DNA of 64,000 nt from positions 3,844,001 to 3,908,000 of the forward strand of contig NC_013720.1 in assembly GCF_000025185.1 (NCBI RefSeq). The letters run 5' to 3'. The DNA comes from Pirellula staleyi DSM 6068. GTDB taxonomy: Bacteria > Planctomycetota > Planctomycetia > Pirellulales > Pirellulaceae. Both the position numbers and the translations under genes were made by a program. The notes under the pieces were generated by a model. The model saw only the letters and a list, made by a program, of their open reading frames with translations. It ran no database searches and had not been told where the DNA came from. This document shows, one piece after another, positions 1 through 9,960 of the stretch; position 1 is the stretch's first letter; the number at the start of each line of letters is the position of its first letter.

Positions 1-2
1 GC

Positions 3-245
3 GAAGGGCTACTGCTCGGGGCTGGGGCTGGATTTCTTTCGACCGCCGGAACCTACCTGCTGGTGAACTATGTGATGGGAGGCATCCCCTTTCAGATTGC
101 CTTCTTTCCGAACTTCGATATTCCGATCGACGCGCTCTGGTGGGGACCTGTGCTGGGTGGCTTCGCCTCGCTGCTTGGGAGTATTGTCCCCTCGTGGAAT
201 GCCTGCACGGTGAAGGTGACCGACGTTTTTTCGCGAGTCGCTTAG
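3..245 (+). CDS. ABC transporter permease, FtsX/MacB type (C-terminal fragment)
   Basis: Only the last 80 codons are inside the window; the reading frame is open from base 3 to a TAG stop at 243-245. The visible part has a hydrophobic segment (EGLLLGAGAGFLSTAGTYLL), a short loop, and a second hydrophobic segment (LWWGPVLGGFASLLGSIVP) followed by SWNACTVKVTDVFSRVA, the layout of the last two transmembrane helices of an FtsX-like permease. A second permease of the same family starts 63 bases downstream, so the two probably form one ABC transporter whose ATPase lies upstream of the window. The substrate cannot be inferred; MacB-type transporters export lipoproteins, peptides or lipids or drive mechanotransmission. 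Confidence 0.75.
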   Translation, partial: EGLLLGAGAGFLSTAGTYLLVNYVMGGIPFQIAFFPNFDIPIDALWWGPVLGGFASLLGSIVPSWNACTVKVTDVFSRVA

Positions 246-308
246 CGGTGCTGGCACTCCTGGATGTGCGTTGTGCGAAGCGGGTGATGGCTCACGCTAG
301 TTTGAAAG

Positions 309-1700
309 ATGATGGAAGTTGTCATGCCTTTTGATTTGCTACTGGCTGCCGAAACGACTCCGTTTGAAATATCGCTCGACAGCCTCGAGCCGCTGCTGGT
401 GGGAGTGGCAATCATCGTGCTGCTGATGGTGATCGGAAAAGTTCCAGTCACCTACAACATTCGTAATCTTTCGGTCCGCTGGGTCAGTACGGCCCTCACG
501 GGACTGGCCTTCACGATGGTGATTGGCACCCTCACGGTGATGCTCGCTTTCGTCAATGGCATGGTGAAACTTGCCGAGGGGAGTGGGCAGCCTGGCAACG
601 TGCTGATTTTCTCCGAAGGCTCCACCGACGAAACGTTCAGCAATTTGGGGTTCAGCGACGTGGGGGAAATCGAACTCGTCGATGGCATTTTGCGCGACGA
701 AGAAAACAAGCCGATGGTGAGTCGCGAGACGTTTTTGGTGGTGAATCAGCCGGTCGTCGTGCAGCAGGCGAATCGTCCCGCTCGCCGTTTTTTACAGGTG
801 CGAGGGGTAGAAGATTCGAGGATGGCCGGACGTGTGCACGGCATGCAGCTGATAGCGGGTGGTGAGTGGATTACGCGCGAAGGGGTCCGTACGCTGGCCG
901 ATGGAAAGACCAACGCAATTCAGGCGATTCTTGGCGAAGGGGTCGCGACCACGCTCGGCCGCGATCGCAAGCCCGAGGATCTGGCCAAAGCCAAAGACCC
1001 AACTCAACTCGTCGCCGGAGACCTCTTCTCCCTCGGGGGACGCGACTGGATTGTGATGGGAGTCTTCAAGTCGAGTGGCTCGACGTTTGATAGCGAAATT
1101 TGGGCCAAGCGAGATATCGTCGGACCGATGTTTGGCAAAAACACCTACACATCGCTTGTGCTACGCACCGCTGGCGCTCCGGAAGCTCAGAAGTTGCAGA
1201 AGTACTTTAACGAGGAGTACACGCGGGCTTCGGTGAAAGCCTACCAGGAGTCGGAGTACTACAAAAGTTTGGCGCAAACGACCAAGCAGTTTCTGTATGC
1301 CATCATCGTGATCACGGCGATCATGTCGATCGGTGGAATTTGCGGTGTGATGAATACGATGTTCGCGGCGGTGGCCAACCGGATGCGCGATATCGGTGTG
1401 CTCCGAATTTTGGGCTACAGCCGCATGGATGTGCAGATGTCGTTTCTGCTCGAATCACTTGTGCTGGCACTAGTGGGTGGTGCGTCGGGCTGCTTGATGG
1501 GATGTCTGGCCCATGGTCTCAAGGCATCGAGCATCGTCAGCAGCGGTCCTGGTGGCGGTAAGTTCGTGGTACTCGAACTCGTGGTGAGTGGCGACGTGAT
1601 TGCGGTGGGGCTCACCGCGACGCTTGTGATGGGGCTGCTTGGTGGAATTCTGCCTTCGATTCGCGCGATGTTCATTCGCCCGCTGGAATCGTTGCGATAA
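309..1700 (+). CDS. ABC transporter permease, FtsX/MacB type
   Basis: A 463-residue inner-membrane protein with the FtsX/MacB layout. Hydrophobic N-terminal segments lie at about 30-46 and 58-85, a large extracytoplasmic domain spans about 90-325, and three C-terminal helices follow (about 330-355, 383-405, 433-455). The run GGICGVMNTMFAAVANR after the first C-terminal helix and the following RMRDIGVLRILGYS (the coupling helix that touches the ATPase) are hallmarks of the family. The start could be ATG 309, 312 or 324; no good Shine-Dalgarno sequence separates them. It follows the first permease by 63 bases and precedes recQ by 75, so it is probably the last gene of its transporter operon. 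Confidence 0.85.
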   Translation: MMEVVMPFDLLLAAETTPFEISLDSLEPLLVGVAIIVLLMVIGKVPVTYNIRNLSVRWVSTALTGLAFTMVIGTLTVMLAFVNGMVKLAEGSGQPGNVLIFSEGSTDETFSNLGFSDVGEIELVDGILRDEENKPMVSRETFLVVNQPVVVQQANRPARRFLQVRGVEDSRMAGRVHGMQLIAGGEWITREGVRTLADGKTNAIQAILGEGVATTLGRDRKPEDLAKAKDPTQLVAGDLFSLGGRDWIVMGVFKSSGSTFDSEIWAKRDIVGPMFGKNTYTSLVLRTAGAPEAQKLQKYFNEEYTRASVKAYQESEYYKSLAQTTKQFLYAIIVITAIMSIGGICGVMNTMFAAVANRMRDIGVLRILGYSRMDVQMSFLLESLVLALVGGASGCLMGCLAHGLKASSIVSSGPGGGKFVVLELVVSGDVIAVGLTATLVMGLLGGILPSIRAMFIRPLESLR

Positions 1701-1775
1701 AGCCTCGCGATAAACCTCACCAGCGCTGGTTCTGCCTCATCCACGAGGGCAAGTGAGTACTATACAATCGCTCGC

Positions 1776-4541
1776 ATGAGCACATCTGCGGATGGGGCGA
1801 TCGACCCCGAACCATTCCTGTCGAACTTCGGACTTTCGAGCTTCCGCCCGGGACAGCGCGCCGTAATCGAAGCGGTGCTATCGGGCCAGGATTGCCTCTG
1901 CATCATGCCGACTGGTGGCGGAAAAAGTTTGTGCTACCAGCTTCCGGCGATCGCGCGTGGTGGACTTACTTTGGTGGTCTCCCCCCTGATTGCGCTGATG
2001 AAAGATCAGGTCGACTCGCTTTCGGCTATCGGGATTCGTAGTACCTGCATCAACAGCAGCCTCTCGCCGAGTGAGCAGCGCGAGCGAATGAATCTGATGG
2101 CAGCGGGGGGCTATAACCTCGTTTACATCGCCCCCGAGCGGCTTCGAAACTCTCAGTTTCTCGAGAAGCTCAAGTCGACCAAGGTGGGGCTGCTGGCGGT
2201 CGACGAAGCGCACTGCATTAGTGAATGGGGGCACGATTTTCGTCCCGACTACGCGCGACTTGGAAAATTACGCGAACGGATTGGTTCGCCGCAAACCATT
2301 GCGCTCACCGCCACAGCGACCCCACGCGTGCGCGATGACGTTGCTAAACAACTACAGCTGCGCGAGCCTCAGGTCTTCATCACGGGCTTTGCACGTCCGA
2401 ATTTGCACTTCGAAGTGTGGCACGCTTCGAAGGAACAAGAGAAACAAACACTGCTGCTCGAGTTCCTGGAGAGCACACCCGGGTGCGGCATTGTGTACGC
2501 AGCGACGCGTAAACGGTGCGAAGAACTCCATCTTTTGCTATCGCAACACCTCGACCAAAAGCAGCGGAAGGTGGGGCTCTATCACGCCGGTCTTTCGGCC
2601 GATGATCGTCGGCTTGTGCAAGACGAGTTCATGTCGGGGCGGATGCCGATCATCGTGGCGACGAACGCATTTGGCATGGGGATCGACAAATCAGATCTGC
2701 GCTTCGTCGTGCATTACAACATGCCGGGCAGTTTGGAAGCCTATTACCAGGAAGCGGGTCGCGCGGGGCGCGATGGACTCCGCTCGCGCTGCCTGCTGTT
2801 GGCGTCGCATGGCGACCGGCGCATCCAAGAGTTCTTCATCGATAGCTCGTATCCTCCCAAGGATGTGATCGAGAGTGTCTATCATTTTCTGCGCTCGATT
2901 GATGCCGATCCGATTCAGCTGACCCTGAGCGAGATCAAGGACACGCTCCGCTTGCCCGTGAGTGGCGAAGGGGTGAGCGCGAGTGAGAAAATTCTCGAGC
3001 GTGCGGGTGTGCTTGAGCGACTCGATTCGCGGCACAACTTAGCCGCCTTTCGGATCGAAACCGATGTGGTCGAAATCGCCGATTTAGTGCCGAAAGAGGC
3101 GAGAAATCAGCGAAAGTTGCTCAAAGCGATCGACAAACTGGTGGATGGTGCGCGGTACGACCGGGTTTATGTTTCGCCCGAACGGATTGCCCGCGAAAGC
3201 GAACTCGAAGGGGCCAGTTTGCAGCGCGCTTTGCGTGAAATTTCGAAACTGCCACAGGTCGATTACTTGCCGCCGTTTCGCGGCCGGGCCACGCACATGC
3301 TGGTGCGCGACAAACCATTTTCGCAGCTCGGAATCGATTTCGTCGAGCTCGATCGCCGTAAGAATGCCGAGTATGCCAAGCTCGATGCGGTGACCCATTA
3401 TGCCGATGCAAGGCGTTGCCGGCAGATCGAGATTCTCGACTATTTTGGGGACCGCAACGCGAAGCGCTGCGATATGTGCGACAACTGCGGTGGTGTGCGC
3501 CGCGTGCAAGTGGAAGTGGCCACCAAAGCGGCAACCCCGGCTGTTCTGGAAGCGGTGCGCATCGTACTGAGTGGTGTGGCTCGAACACGCGGACGGGTCG
3601 GCAAGCAGCTGATTGCCAAAATGCTGTGCGGCTCGCAATCTGCCAAACTTACGAAGCTCGGACTCTCGGAGCTTAGCACGTTTGGCTTGCTCGCGCATCT
3701 CACGCAGCCCGAAGTTTTGCTGCTGGTCGACGCGCTCGTGCGGATGCGCTTGATCGAGCAAGTCGAGGAGCAAAAGTTCCGTCCAACGATTCGCATCACG
3801 CTGCTCGGCGAACAGGTGATGCGTGGTCAGGCCGAATTGCCTGCCAGTTTCACCGTCGATACCGGCATTCTGCTGCGACTCAACAGCGCCGCTCGCACCG
3901 GCATCGCGCGACTCGAATCGCCAGCCACCCCGCCACTGCCAAACTCCGAGGCTGAGCTAGTTCCGCCCGAGAATGCTGCCCCCTTGGCTGAAGAAGAACC
4001 CGTGGTCGACGAATTACTCGGTAGCCACGAGTTGCCACTGGCTGATGCGCCCGCCGAGATCCGTGAGCCCGATTTTAGCGAACTGCGCCAGGCGACAGCC
4101 GCGCCAGCATCGCGCGCCGCTGAGGCGGGAAATTCCCTCCGCATCGATCCGCCTGCCGCTCAGCCCGCCGCTGAACCGGTTAAATCAAGCGTGCCAACCT
4201 TGGCTCCGATCAATTCACCGAAGCATGCCCCCGACTACTACTGGACCTGGCGACTGCTCGTCTCTGGTTTTTCGCTCGAGGAATGTACTCAAATTCGTCG
4301 CATCACTGCCGAGAATGCTTACGACCAACTGCTGCGTGGCATGCGGGCAGGTTTAGCGGTCGAGTGGCGGTGGGTGATGTCGCCAGCCAAGTGGAAGACG
4401 ATTTGCGACTGGCTCGATGCAGCACCTGCCAGCGAGGTGAGTGCCAAGATGGGAGCACTTCCCTTGGGCGTCACGTTTCGCGATGTGCAGGTTTATTTGC
4501 TGGTGCGTGAAGCTCGCACTGAGTCGGAAGTGGCGTCGTAG
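1776..4541 (+). CDS. recQ: ATP-dependent DNA helicase RecQ with long C-terminal extension
   Basis: A 921-residue superfamily 2 3'-5' DNA helicase of recombination and fork repair. Walker A (TGGGKS) is at 46-51, the DEAH box at 143-146 followed by CISEWGHDFR (the RecQ aromatic-rich loop region), and helicase motif VI (QEAGRAGRDG) is present. The zinc-binding RQC cysteines are visible (RRC, then CDMCDNC around residue 570). E. coli RecQ is about 610 residues; here the RQC winged helix is followed by an Ala/Pro/Glu-rich linker (about 700-810) and a C-terminal helical domain (WTWRLLVSGFSLEECTQI onward) that resembles the HTH_40 domain found on some bacterial RecQ proteins in place of HRDC. The ATG has no evident Shine-Dalgarno sequence. 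A terminator follows at 4662. Confidence 0.95.
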   Translation: MSTSADGAIDPEPFLSNFGLSSFRPGQRAVIEAVLSGQDCLCIMPTGGGKSLCYQLPAIARGGLTLVVSPLIALMKDQVDSLSAIGIRSTCINSSLSPSEQRERMNLMAAGGYNLVYIAPERLRNSQFLEKLKSTKVGLLAVDEAHCISEWGHDFRPDYARLGKLRERIGSPQTIALTATATPRVRDDVAKQLQLREPQVFITGFARPNLHFEVWHASKEQEKQTLLLEFLESTPGCGIVYAATRKRCEELHLLLSQHLDQKQRKVGLYHAGLSADDRRLVQDEFMSGRMPIIVATNAFGMGIDKSDLRFVVHYNMPGSLEAYYQEAGRAGRDGLRSRCLLLASHGDRRIQEFFIDSSYPPKDVIESVYHFLRSIDADPIQLTLSEIKDTLRLPVSGEGVSASEKILERAGVLERLDSRHNLAAFRIETDVVEIADLVPKEARNQRKLLKAIDKLVDGARYDRVYVSPERIARESELEGASLQRALREISKLPQVDYLPPFRGRATHMLVRDKPFSQLGIDFVELDRRKNAEYAKLDAVTHYADARRCRQIEILDYFGDRNAKRCDMCDNCGGVRRVQVEVATKAATPAVLEAVRIVLSGVARTRGRVGKQLIAKMLCGSQSAKLTKLGLSELSTFGLLAHLTQPEVLLLVDALVRMRLIEQVEEQKFRPTIRITLLGEQVMRGQAELPASFTVDTGILLRLNSAARTGIARLESPATPPLPNSEAELVPPENAAPLAEEEPVVDELLGSHELPLADAPAEIREPDFSELRQATAAPASRAAEAGNSLRIDPPAAQPAAEPVKSSVPTLAPINSPKHAPDYYWTWRLLVSGFSLEECTQIRRITAENAYDQLLRGMRAGLAVEWRWVMSPAKWKTICDWLDAAPASEVSAKMGALPLGVTFRDVQVYLLVREARTESEVAS

Positions 4542-4661
4542 CCAAGCGTCGTGCAGAAGAAATGGAAGGCGTAACGCCCGATTGTCGAACAAGTTAGCAT
4601 CCAGCGGGGCTGCACACGGAGCAGCTTCGGGATAAGATGCCATATTGGCTTGCAGCTTCAG

Positions 4662-4688
4662 GTCTGCCCTGAATGGGCAGACATTTTT
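4662..4688 (+). terminator. Rho-independent terminator after recQ
   Basis: Perfect 8-bp stem GTCTGCCC (4662-4669) / GGGCAGAC (4675-4682), loop TGAAT, followed by ATTTTTC. It lies between recQ (stop 4541) and the ftsH start and separates the two transcription units. Confidence 0.8.
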
Positions 4689-4765
4689 CGAGCGAATGAT
4701 TAACGAAGGGCAACGAGGATCGCCGCTACAGAAGCGACTCCTTGGCTCTTGAGGAAAGGTTTGCG

Positions 4766-6763
4766 ATGGAGAGAAACGAGCTCGAGGATCAATCAGCCCA
4801 AGATAAGAAGGTAGCGCCACGCAACGCTGGGCCGGGATTCCTGCTCCCGCTTTTGCTCGCGATGATCGCCGTCGGGATGCTGATTTACTTCCGCGGACCT
4901 GCGAGCAGCATGGTTCCCTACAGCGTCTTCAAACAACAGCTGCGCGAGAATAACGTCGAACGTGTCTCGATCGGTCAGCAAACAATTGTCGGCCAGTTTC
5001 GTAAGCCGATCGATCTGCCGATCGATCCTAAGGCTCCACTCGACGCGGAAGGCAAACCGAAAGGGGACGCCAAAACACGCAAGTCGGAACTTCGTTTCGA
5101 GACCACGATTTCGTCCCCCACGATTCTGCAGGACGATCCCGAACTCTCGAAGCTCATAGCGGCTGTTCCGCAGCAAGACTTTGTGCACGAAGTCGATCCG
5201 TCGATCTACATGTTCCTCTTCAGCACGCTGCTGGTAGTAGGAATCATGGTCGGCTTTTGGATTTGGCTCCGTCGTTCACAAAATCAAATGATGGGTGGGG
5301 GATTTCTCTCGGGATTTTCCAAGAGCCCTGCCAAACGCTACGAAGCATCGCGGCAAGCGATCACATTTAAAGATGTGGCCGGTCTTGAAGGGGTGAAGGC
5401 CGACATGCAAGAGCTTGTCGACTTCCTGAAACAGCCGAAGAAGTTTCAAAAACTGGGGGGACGAGTACCCAAGGGTGTGCTGCTGAACGGCCCTCCCGGA
5501 ACCGGTAAGACGCTTCTGGCGCGAGCCGTAGCTGGCGAAGCGGGTGTGCCCTACTACAGCGTCAGCGGCAGCGAGTTTATCCAGATGTTTGTGGGTGTCG
5601 GCGCAAGTCGCGTGCGCGATTTGTTCCGGACAGCCAAAGAGAATTCCCCCGCCATTATTTTCATCGACGAAATCGATGCCGTGGGGCGTCAGCGCGGCGC
5701 TGGCCTTGGTGGTGGACACGACGAACGAGAGCAAACGCTCAACCAAATTCTGAGCGAAATGGATGGCTTCTCGCAAAGCGATTTCGTGATCGTGCTGGCG
5801 GCTACTAACCGTCCCGACGTACTCGATCCAGCGCTCCTGCGACCAGGTCGTTTCGACCGTCACATCACCGTCGGTCGTCCTACGCAAAAGGGACGCGTCG
5901 AGATCTTCAAGGTCCATACGCGCGATGTTCCACTGGGAGACGATGTCAGCCTCGAATCGCTCGCTGCTGGAACGATCGGCCTGACCGGCGCCGACATTCG
6001 AAACATCGTGAACGAGGCAGCGCTGTGGGCCGCTCGTAACGACAAAACCACCGTCGACATGAGCGACTTCGAGTATGCCCGCGATAAAATCCTGATGGGA
6101 CCCAAGCGCGAGGAAGTGCTGCAAGAGGACGAGAAGGAAAAAACTGCCTACCATGAAGCGGGACACACGCTGCTGGCTTGGAAACTTCCTGGCGCGAATC
6201 GTGTTCACAAAGTGACCATCATCCCGCGCGGCCGCACACTCGGTGCCACGCAGATGCTCCCCTCCGAAGACAAAATGAATGCGTCGGAGCCCGAACTTCG
6301 GGATCATTTGGCGGTCCTACTTGCTGGACGCGCTGCCGAGCAAATCGTTTATCAACAAGGGAGCGTGGGAGCCGAGAACGACTTAGAGCGAGCTACAGGA
6401 CTTGCGCGTCGCATGGTCATGCAGTGGGGCATGAGCGATCGCCTCGGACCGGTGAGCTATAAAATTTCCGACGACGATCCGTTCCTGGGACGCGAGATGC
6501 ATCAGCAGCGATCGTTCAGCGAGCATACGCTCGAGGTGATCGACGAAGAGGTCTCGCGAATCCTGCGTGAATCGGCAGCTCGCGCCGAAAGTCTCCTGAA
6601 CGATCATCGCGAGGCGCTCGATGCCATTACGAAAGCACTCCTAGAAAAAGAAGAACTCGACGAGAAAGAAATTGCCGAGTTGATTGGCCCCAGCATTCAC
6701 GATGCTGCCAAACTCAACGGCCATGCTCAGGTGCTGAAGCAAAACTCGGCGAAATCTACCTGA
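4766..6763 (+). CDS. ftsH: ATP-dependent zinc metalloprotease FtsH
   Basis: A membrane-anchored AAA+ protease that degrades misfolded membrane and regulatory proteins; 665 residues. An N-terminal transmembrane helix ([17 protein letters not shown]), an extracytoplasmic domain of about 110 residues and a second helix ([19 protein letters not shown]) precede the AAA module with Walker A GPPGTGKT at 242-249, Walker [12 protein letters not shown] and SRH residues RPGRFDR. The zinc protease motif HEAGH is at 463-467, with the downstream Asp in the ENDLE stretch. I chose ATG 4766 over the in-frame TTG 4742 because GAGGAAAGG (4751-4759) sits six bases before it. The extracytoplasmic part carries a Lys/Pro-rich insertion (about 80-110). 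rsgA follows after 40 bases. Confidence 0.97.
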   Translation: MERNELEDQSAQDKKVAPRNAGPGFLLPLLLAMIAVGMLIYFRGPASSMVPYSVFKQQLRENNVERVSIGQQTIVGQFRKPIDLPIDPKAPLDAEGKPKGDAKTRKSELRFETTISSPTILQDDPELSKLIAAVPQQDFVHEVDPSIYMFLFSTLLVVGIMVGFWIWLRRSQNQMMGGGFLSGFSKSPAKRYEASRQAITFKDVAGLEGVKADMQELVDFLKQPKKFQKLGGRVPKGVLLNGPPGTGKTLLARAVAGEAGVPYYSVSGSEFIQMFVGVGASRVRDLFRTAKENSPAIIFIDEIDAVGRQRGAGLGGGHDEREQTLNQILSEMDGFSQSDFVIVLAATNRPDVLDPALLRPGRFDRHITVGRPTQKGRVEIFKVHTRDVPLGDDVSLESLAAGTIGLTGADIRNIVNEAALWAARNDKTTVDMSDFEYARDKILMGPKREEVLQEDEKEKTAYHEAGHTLLAWKLPGANRVHKVTIIPRGRTLGATQMLPSEDKMNASEPELRDHLAVLLAGRAAEQIVYQQGSVGAENDLERATGLARRMVMQWGMSDRLGPVSYKISDDDPFLGREMHQQRSFSEHTLEVIDEEVSRILRESAARAESLLNDHREALDAITKALLEKEELDEKEIAELIGPSIHDAAKLNGHAQVLKQNSAKST

Positions 6764-6803
6764 TGCGAAAGACACTGCACGGAAGCAAGTCGAGGATGCT
6801 CTG

Positions 6804-7931
6804 ATGGCGAAGAAGGAAAAGATTCGAACCGACTTCCGCAAGGGACATCAGAGCCGCACGCGCAACGCTGATCTCACACGCGATTACAACCGCGATGAAC
6901 TCGTTGAAGACGATGTGCTGAAAAACGAACGCGTGAGTGGCAAAGGTGACCTCACGCGTAAACGCACCGTGGTTGGCGATCACGCTGGCCGCGAAAGCGC
7001 AGGCTTCGACGTCACTCCCGATGTCAGCAGCGAAATGATCGCCGGTCGCGTCCTCAGTGTGCACGGTCTGCTGAGTCACGTGCAGATCCCCTCGGGCGAA
7101 ATTATTCGCTGCGCCACGCGCCGTGTGCTCAAGAATCTCAGTACCGATCAACGCCACGTGGTCGCTGCCGGCGATATCGTTTACTACCGTCCCAACGGCA
7201 CGAGCGAAGGACTGATCGAGCGGATCGAGCCTCGCGCGAATACCCTCTCACGCACGAGCAAAGGGCGGCAGCACGTCATCGTCGCCAATGTCGACCAAGT
7301 CCTGATCGTAGCCTCGGCCGCCGAGCCCTCGCTGAAGCCAAATCTGATCGACCGCATGATCGTCGAGGCAGAGCGAACCGGCATTCGGCCCGTTGTCTGC
7401 ATCAATAAAGTCGACCTTGTCGAGCCAAGCGATCTGCAGCCCATCGCAGGAGTCTATGGCCAACTAGGCTACGACGTGCTGCTCCTTTCCGCGAAGGAAA
7501 ACTGGGGCATTTCACGACTCCGCAAACTAGTGGCTGGTAAGCAGACGGTAGTGGCAGGACAAAGCGGCGTCGGCAAAAGCTCGATCCTCAATGCCATCGA
7601 AAACGGACTCGCACTTCGTGTCGGCCGAGTCAGCGAGGAAAATCAAAAAGGGCGACACACCACAACCACGGCGAAGCTGATTCCGCTGGCTGCAGGTGGC
7701 TATGTTGTCGACACCCCCGGTATTCGCAGCTTTGAATTGTGGGACATCATTCCCGCCGAAGTGATCGGCTACTACCGCGACCTCCGCCCCTACGTTTGTC
7801 TCTGTCGCTATCCCGATTGCACGCATTTGCACGAAACCGATTGTGCGGTGAAAGATGCGGTCGCGGATGGCCGGCTCGATGTCCGTCGCTACGAAAGCTA
7901 TTGCTACTTGTTCGAGGGGGATGCGGTTTAG
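6804..7931 (+). CDS. rsgA: Small ribosomal subunit biogenesis GTPase RsgA
   Basis: A 375-residue circularly permuted GTPase that checks late maturation of the 30S subunit. Order of motifs: a basic N-terminal extension (KKEKIRTDFRKGHQSR...), an OB fold (about 75-150), G4 NKVD near residue 200, G1 GQSGVGKSS at 252-260, G3 DTPG, and a C-terminal zinc knuckle CLCRYPDCTHLHETDC. The G4-G1-G3 order is diagnostic of the YjeQ/RsgA family. GAGG at 6793-6796 lies eight bases before the ATG. It is 40 bases behind ftsH and probably cotranscribed with it. The extension before the OB fold is longer than in E. coli. Confidence 0.95.
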   Translation: MAKKEKIRTDFRKGHQSRTRNADLTRDYNRDELVEDDVLKNERVSGKGDLTRKRTVVGDHAGRESAGFDVTPDVSSEMIAGRVLSVHGLLSHVQIPSGEIIRCATRRVLKNLSTDQRHVVAAGDIVYYRPNGTSEGLIERIEPRANTLSRTSKGRQHVIVANVDQVLIVASAAEPSLKPNLIDRMIVEAERTGIRPVVCINKVDLVEPSDLQPIAGVYGQLGYDVLLLSAKENWGISRLRKLVAGKQTVVAGQSGVGKSSILNAIENGLALRVGRVSEENQKGRHTTTTAKLIPLAAGGYVVDTPGIRSFELWDIIPAEVIGYYRDLRPYVCLCRYPDCTHLHETDCAVKDAVADGRLDVRRYESYCYLFEGDAV

Positions 7932-8052
7932 AACGCATCTCACTTGATGGACAGCGGCTATGTCGTCAATTTTCGCAAGGATTACCTGTCCCAGACACGC
8001 GACTCGACCGCGCGACGCGCATTAGATTCCCAGTGAGTCTCCAGGCATCTTC

Positions 8053-9270
8053 ATGGCGACGCAACCTCTGATCTACCTCGATAACCATGCCACCACTCGC
8101 TGCGACGATCGCGTTGTCGCGGCGATGCTGCCGTACTTTACCGAACTCTATGGCAATCCCGGTTCGGTGAGTCATCCCGCAGGCCATCTGGCCCTCGATG
8201 CGGTGAATCAGTCGCGCGAATTGATCGCCCAGCTGCTCGGCGCCGATCCGAAGGAAATCATCTTCACCAGCGGCGCGACCGAGAGTAACAATCTGGCGAT
8301 TCGTGGGCTCGCGACCCGTCCGCGTCGACGGGGCAATCACATCGTGAGCGTAGCGACCGAGCATAAGGCTGTGCTCGATCCGCTGAAGCGACTCGCTCGC
8401 GAAGGTTTTGAAGTGACGCTGCTCCCCGTCTCGCAGCAGCCTTCAGCGGAAGCTGGCATCATCGATCTGCAGCAGCTGAAAAACGTGCTCCGCGACGACA
8501 CGCTGCTGGTGAGCGTGATGCTCGCCAATAACGAGATCGGTGTGCTCCAGCCGATTCGCGAAATCGCAACGATTTGTCATGAACGAGGAATTCCGCTCCA
8601 CTGCGATGCCACGCAGGCCGTGGGGAAGATTCCCGTCGATCTTCGGCAACTCGACGTCGATTTGCTCAGCTTCAGCGGCCACAAAATGCACGGTCCCAAG
8701 GGGATCGGCGCTCTCTACATCAAAAGGAGCGAAGGTCGGCTGCGACTATCGTCCCTCGTCGATGGTGGCGGGCAAGAGCAGGGGCTCCGTAGCGGAACGC
8801 TCAACGTCCCTGGCATTGTGGGGCTTGCCGCTGCTCTAACTCTATGTGTGCAAGAACTCCCTGCCGAAATGATTCGCCTTGCCACGCTGCGGGCTCAGCT
8901 CTTCGCGCTGCTGCAGCACGAAGTACCCGATTTGCTCCTCAGCGGACCGGCGCTTCCGGACGACCCTGCGCAGCCTCTGGCCGGGAAGGTTGGTCGTTTG
9001 CCCGGTAATTTGAACGTCGCATTTCCCCATGTCGATGGCGAAGCCTTGATGATGAGCATGGGGCACATCGCCGTCTCCAGCGGCAGCGCTTGTACCAGTG
9101 CAAGTCCCGAACCGAGCCACGTTTTACGAGCGGTAGGGCTTTCTGAAGATCTCACGCGAGCCAGTTTGCGCTTCGGTCTCGGCCGTTTCACCACCGAGAA
9201 CGAAATTGCCCTCGCCGCCCAAGCTGTGGGACAAAACGTTCGTAAACTCCGCTCGCTGCGAGATGCGTAA
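8053..9270 (+). CDS. Cysteine desulfurase (NifS/IscS class)
   Basis: A 405-residue PLP enzyme that takes sulfur from cysteine and passes it as persulfide to Fe-S assembly or tRNA thiolation. The start YLDNHATT is typical. The PLP lysine is K211 in SFSGHKMHGPKG and the catalytic cysteine is C347 in SSGSACTSASPEPSHVL; the 'HKMHGPKG' and 'SACTS' contexts place it in the class I (NifS/IscS) rather than SufS group. An IscA-type carrier follows 184 bases downstream behind its own promoter-like sequence, supporting a role in Fe-S assembly. No iscU, hscA or hscB is next to it. Exact orthology (iscS or nifS) cannot be settled from the sequence alone. Confidence 0.93.
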   Translation: MATQPLIYLDNHATTRCDDRVVAAMLPYFTELYGNPGSVSHPAGHLALDAVNQSRELIAQLLGADPKEIIFTSGATESNNLAIRGLATRPRRRGNHIVSVATEHKAVLDPLKRLAREGFEVTLLPVSQQPSAEAGIIDLQQLKNVLRDDTLLVSVMLANNEIGVLQPIREIATICHERGIPLHCDATQAVGKIPVDLRQLDVDLLSFSGHKMHGPKGIGALYIKRSEGRLRLSSLVDGGGQEQGLRSGTLNVPGIVGLAAALTLCVQELPAEMIRLATLRAQLFALLQHEVPDLLLSGPALPDDPAQPLAGKVGRLPGNLNVAFPHVDGEALMMSMGHIAVSSGSACTSASPEPSHVLRAVGLSEDLTRASLRFGLGRFTTENEIALAAQAVGQNVRKLRSLRDA

Positions 9271-9394
9271 GCTTTTGCTGTAAAATGCTTTGCGTCGAAA
9301 TGGCCGCAATTTCTGCTCAGCCTTGAGAGGCCCCTTCGCCCAAATCACCTGAAGCACTCTCTCAGGTAGCTCTTTCCTGCAATAAGCAAGGTGG

Positions 9395-9400
9395 TATAAT
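9395..9400 (+). promoter_or_regulatory. Possible -10 element upstream of the IscA gene
   Basis: A perfect TATAAT hexamer lies 55 bases before the IscA start in the gap after the desulfurase. Only a weak -35 (TTTCCT, 16 bases upstream) is visible, so this is a suggestion of an internal promoter. Confidence 0.35.
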
Positions 9401-9454
9401 TTTCACATCGCAAGCAGTCAAAATCCCTATGTCCTCCGAGGAGAGACTTGTTCC

Positions 9455-9787
9455 ATGACGATCCAGATGACTGAATCCGCCGCCAAAGAAGTCCTGAAGT
9501 ACAAAGAAAACGTGCAAGCTGAAGGCGAGACGTTTCTCCGCGTGAAGATCGTTGCTGGCGGTTGCAGCGGTCACACTCCATCGCTCACACTCGACAAGAA
9601 TTTCGACGAGATGAAGGACTCGAAGTACAACTACTTCGGTGTCGATCTCGTGGTCGACAAGAAGAGCGAACTGTACCTCGACGACGCCACGGTGAACTTC
9701 ATCAACGGCCTCGAGCACAGTGGATTTCACATCGACATCCCCTCGGCCAAAAAGTCCTGCGGCTGCGGCAGCTCCTACCAGTTCTAA
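9455..9787 (+). CDS. Iron-sulfur cluster assembly protein, IscA/ErpA/SufA family
   Basis: A 110-residue A-type carrier that receives Fe-S clusters and hands them to apo-proteins. The three ligand cysteines are in place: C37 in AGGCSG, and C102 and C104 in SCGCGSSYQF. Length matches the family. GAGGAGAG (9437-9444) is ten bases before the ATG. It is preceded by a cysteine desulfurase and ends at a strong terminator, so these two genes appear to be a minimal Fe-S assembly unit; several Fe-S proteins lie elsewhere in the window (ferredoxins at 39225 and 40525, U32 protein at 44206). Which of iscA, erpA or sufA it corresponds to is not decidable here. Confidence 0.93.
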   Translation: MTIQMTESAAKEVLKYKENVQAEGETFLRVKIVAGGCSGHTPSLTLDKNFDEMKDSKYNYFGVDLVVDKKSELYLDDATVNFINGLEHSGFHIDIPSAKKSCGCGSSYQF

Positions 9788-9840
9788 GGCAGACAACTGC
9801 CTCCGCTGGTCCACGACTTTTTTGAACCAAGAAACATCAA

Positions 9841-9888
9841 ACTCCTTGATACGGAAGCAAAAAGGCTTCGGTATCAAGGAGTTTTTTT
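9841..9888 (+). terminator. Strong rho-independent terminator after the IscA gene
   Basis: A long hairpin: outer arms ACTCCTTGATAC (9841-9852) and GTATCAAGGAGT (9871-9882), inner arms GAAGC/GCTTC, loop AAAAAG, followed by a run of seven T. The next gene downstream lies on the other strand. Confidence 0.93.
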
Positions 9889-9960
9889 CGTTTAGGTTTT
9901 GACGAGATTTATTGGAGCCAAGTCTCCAATTGAAACCCGGCTCGATAAGTCTATTTTTGG

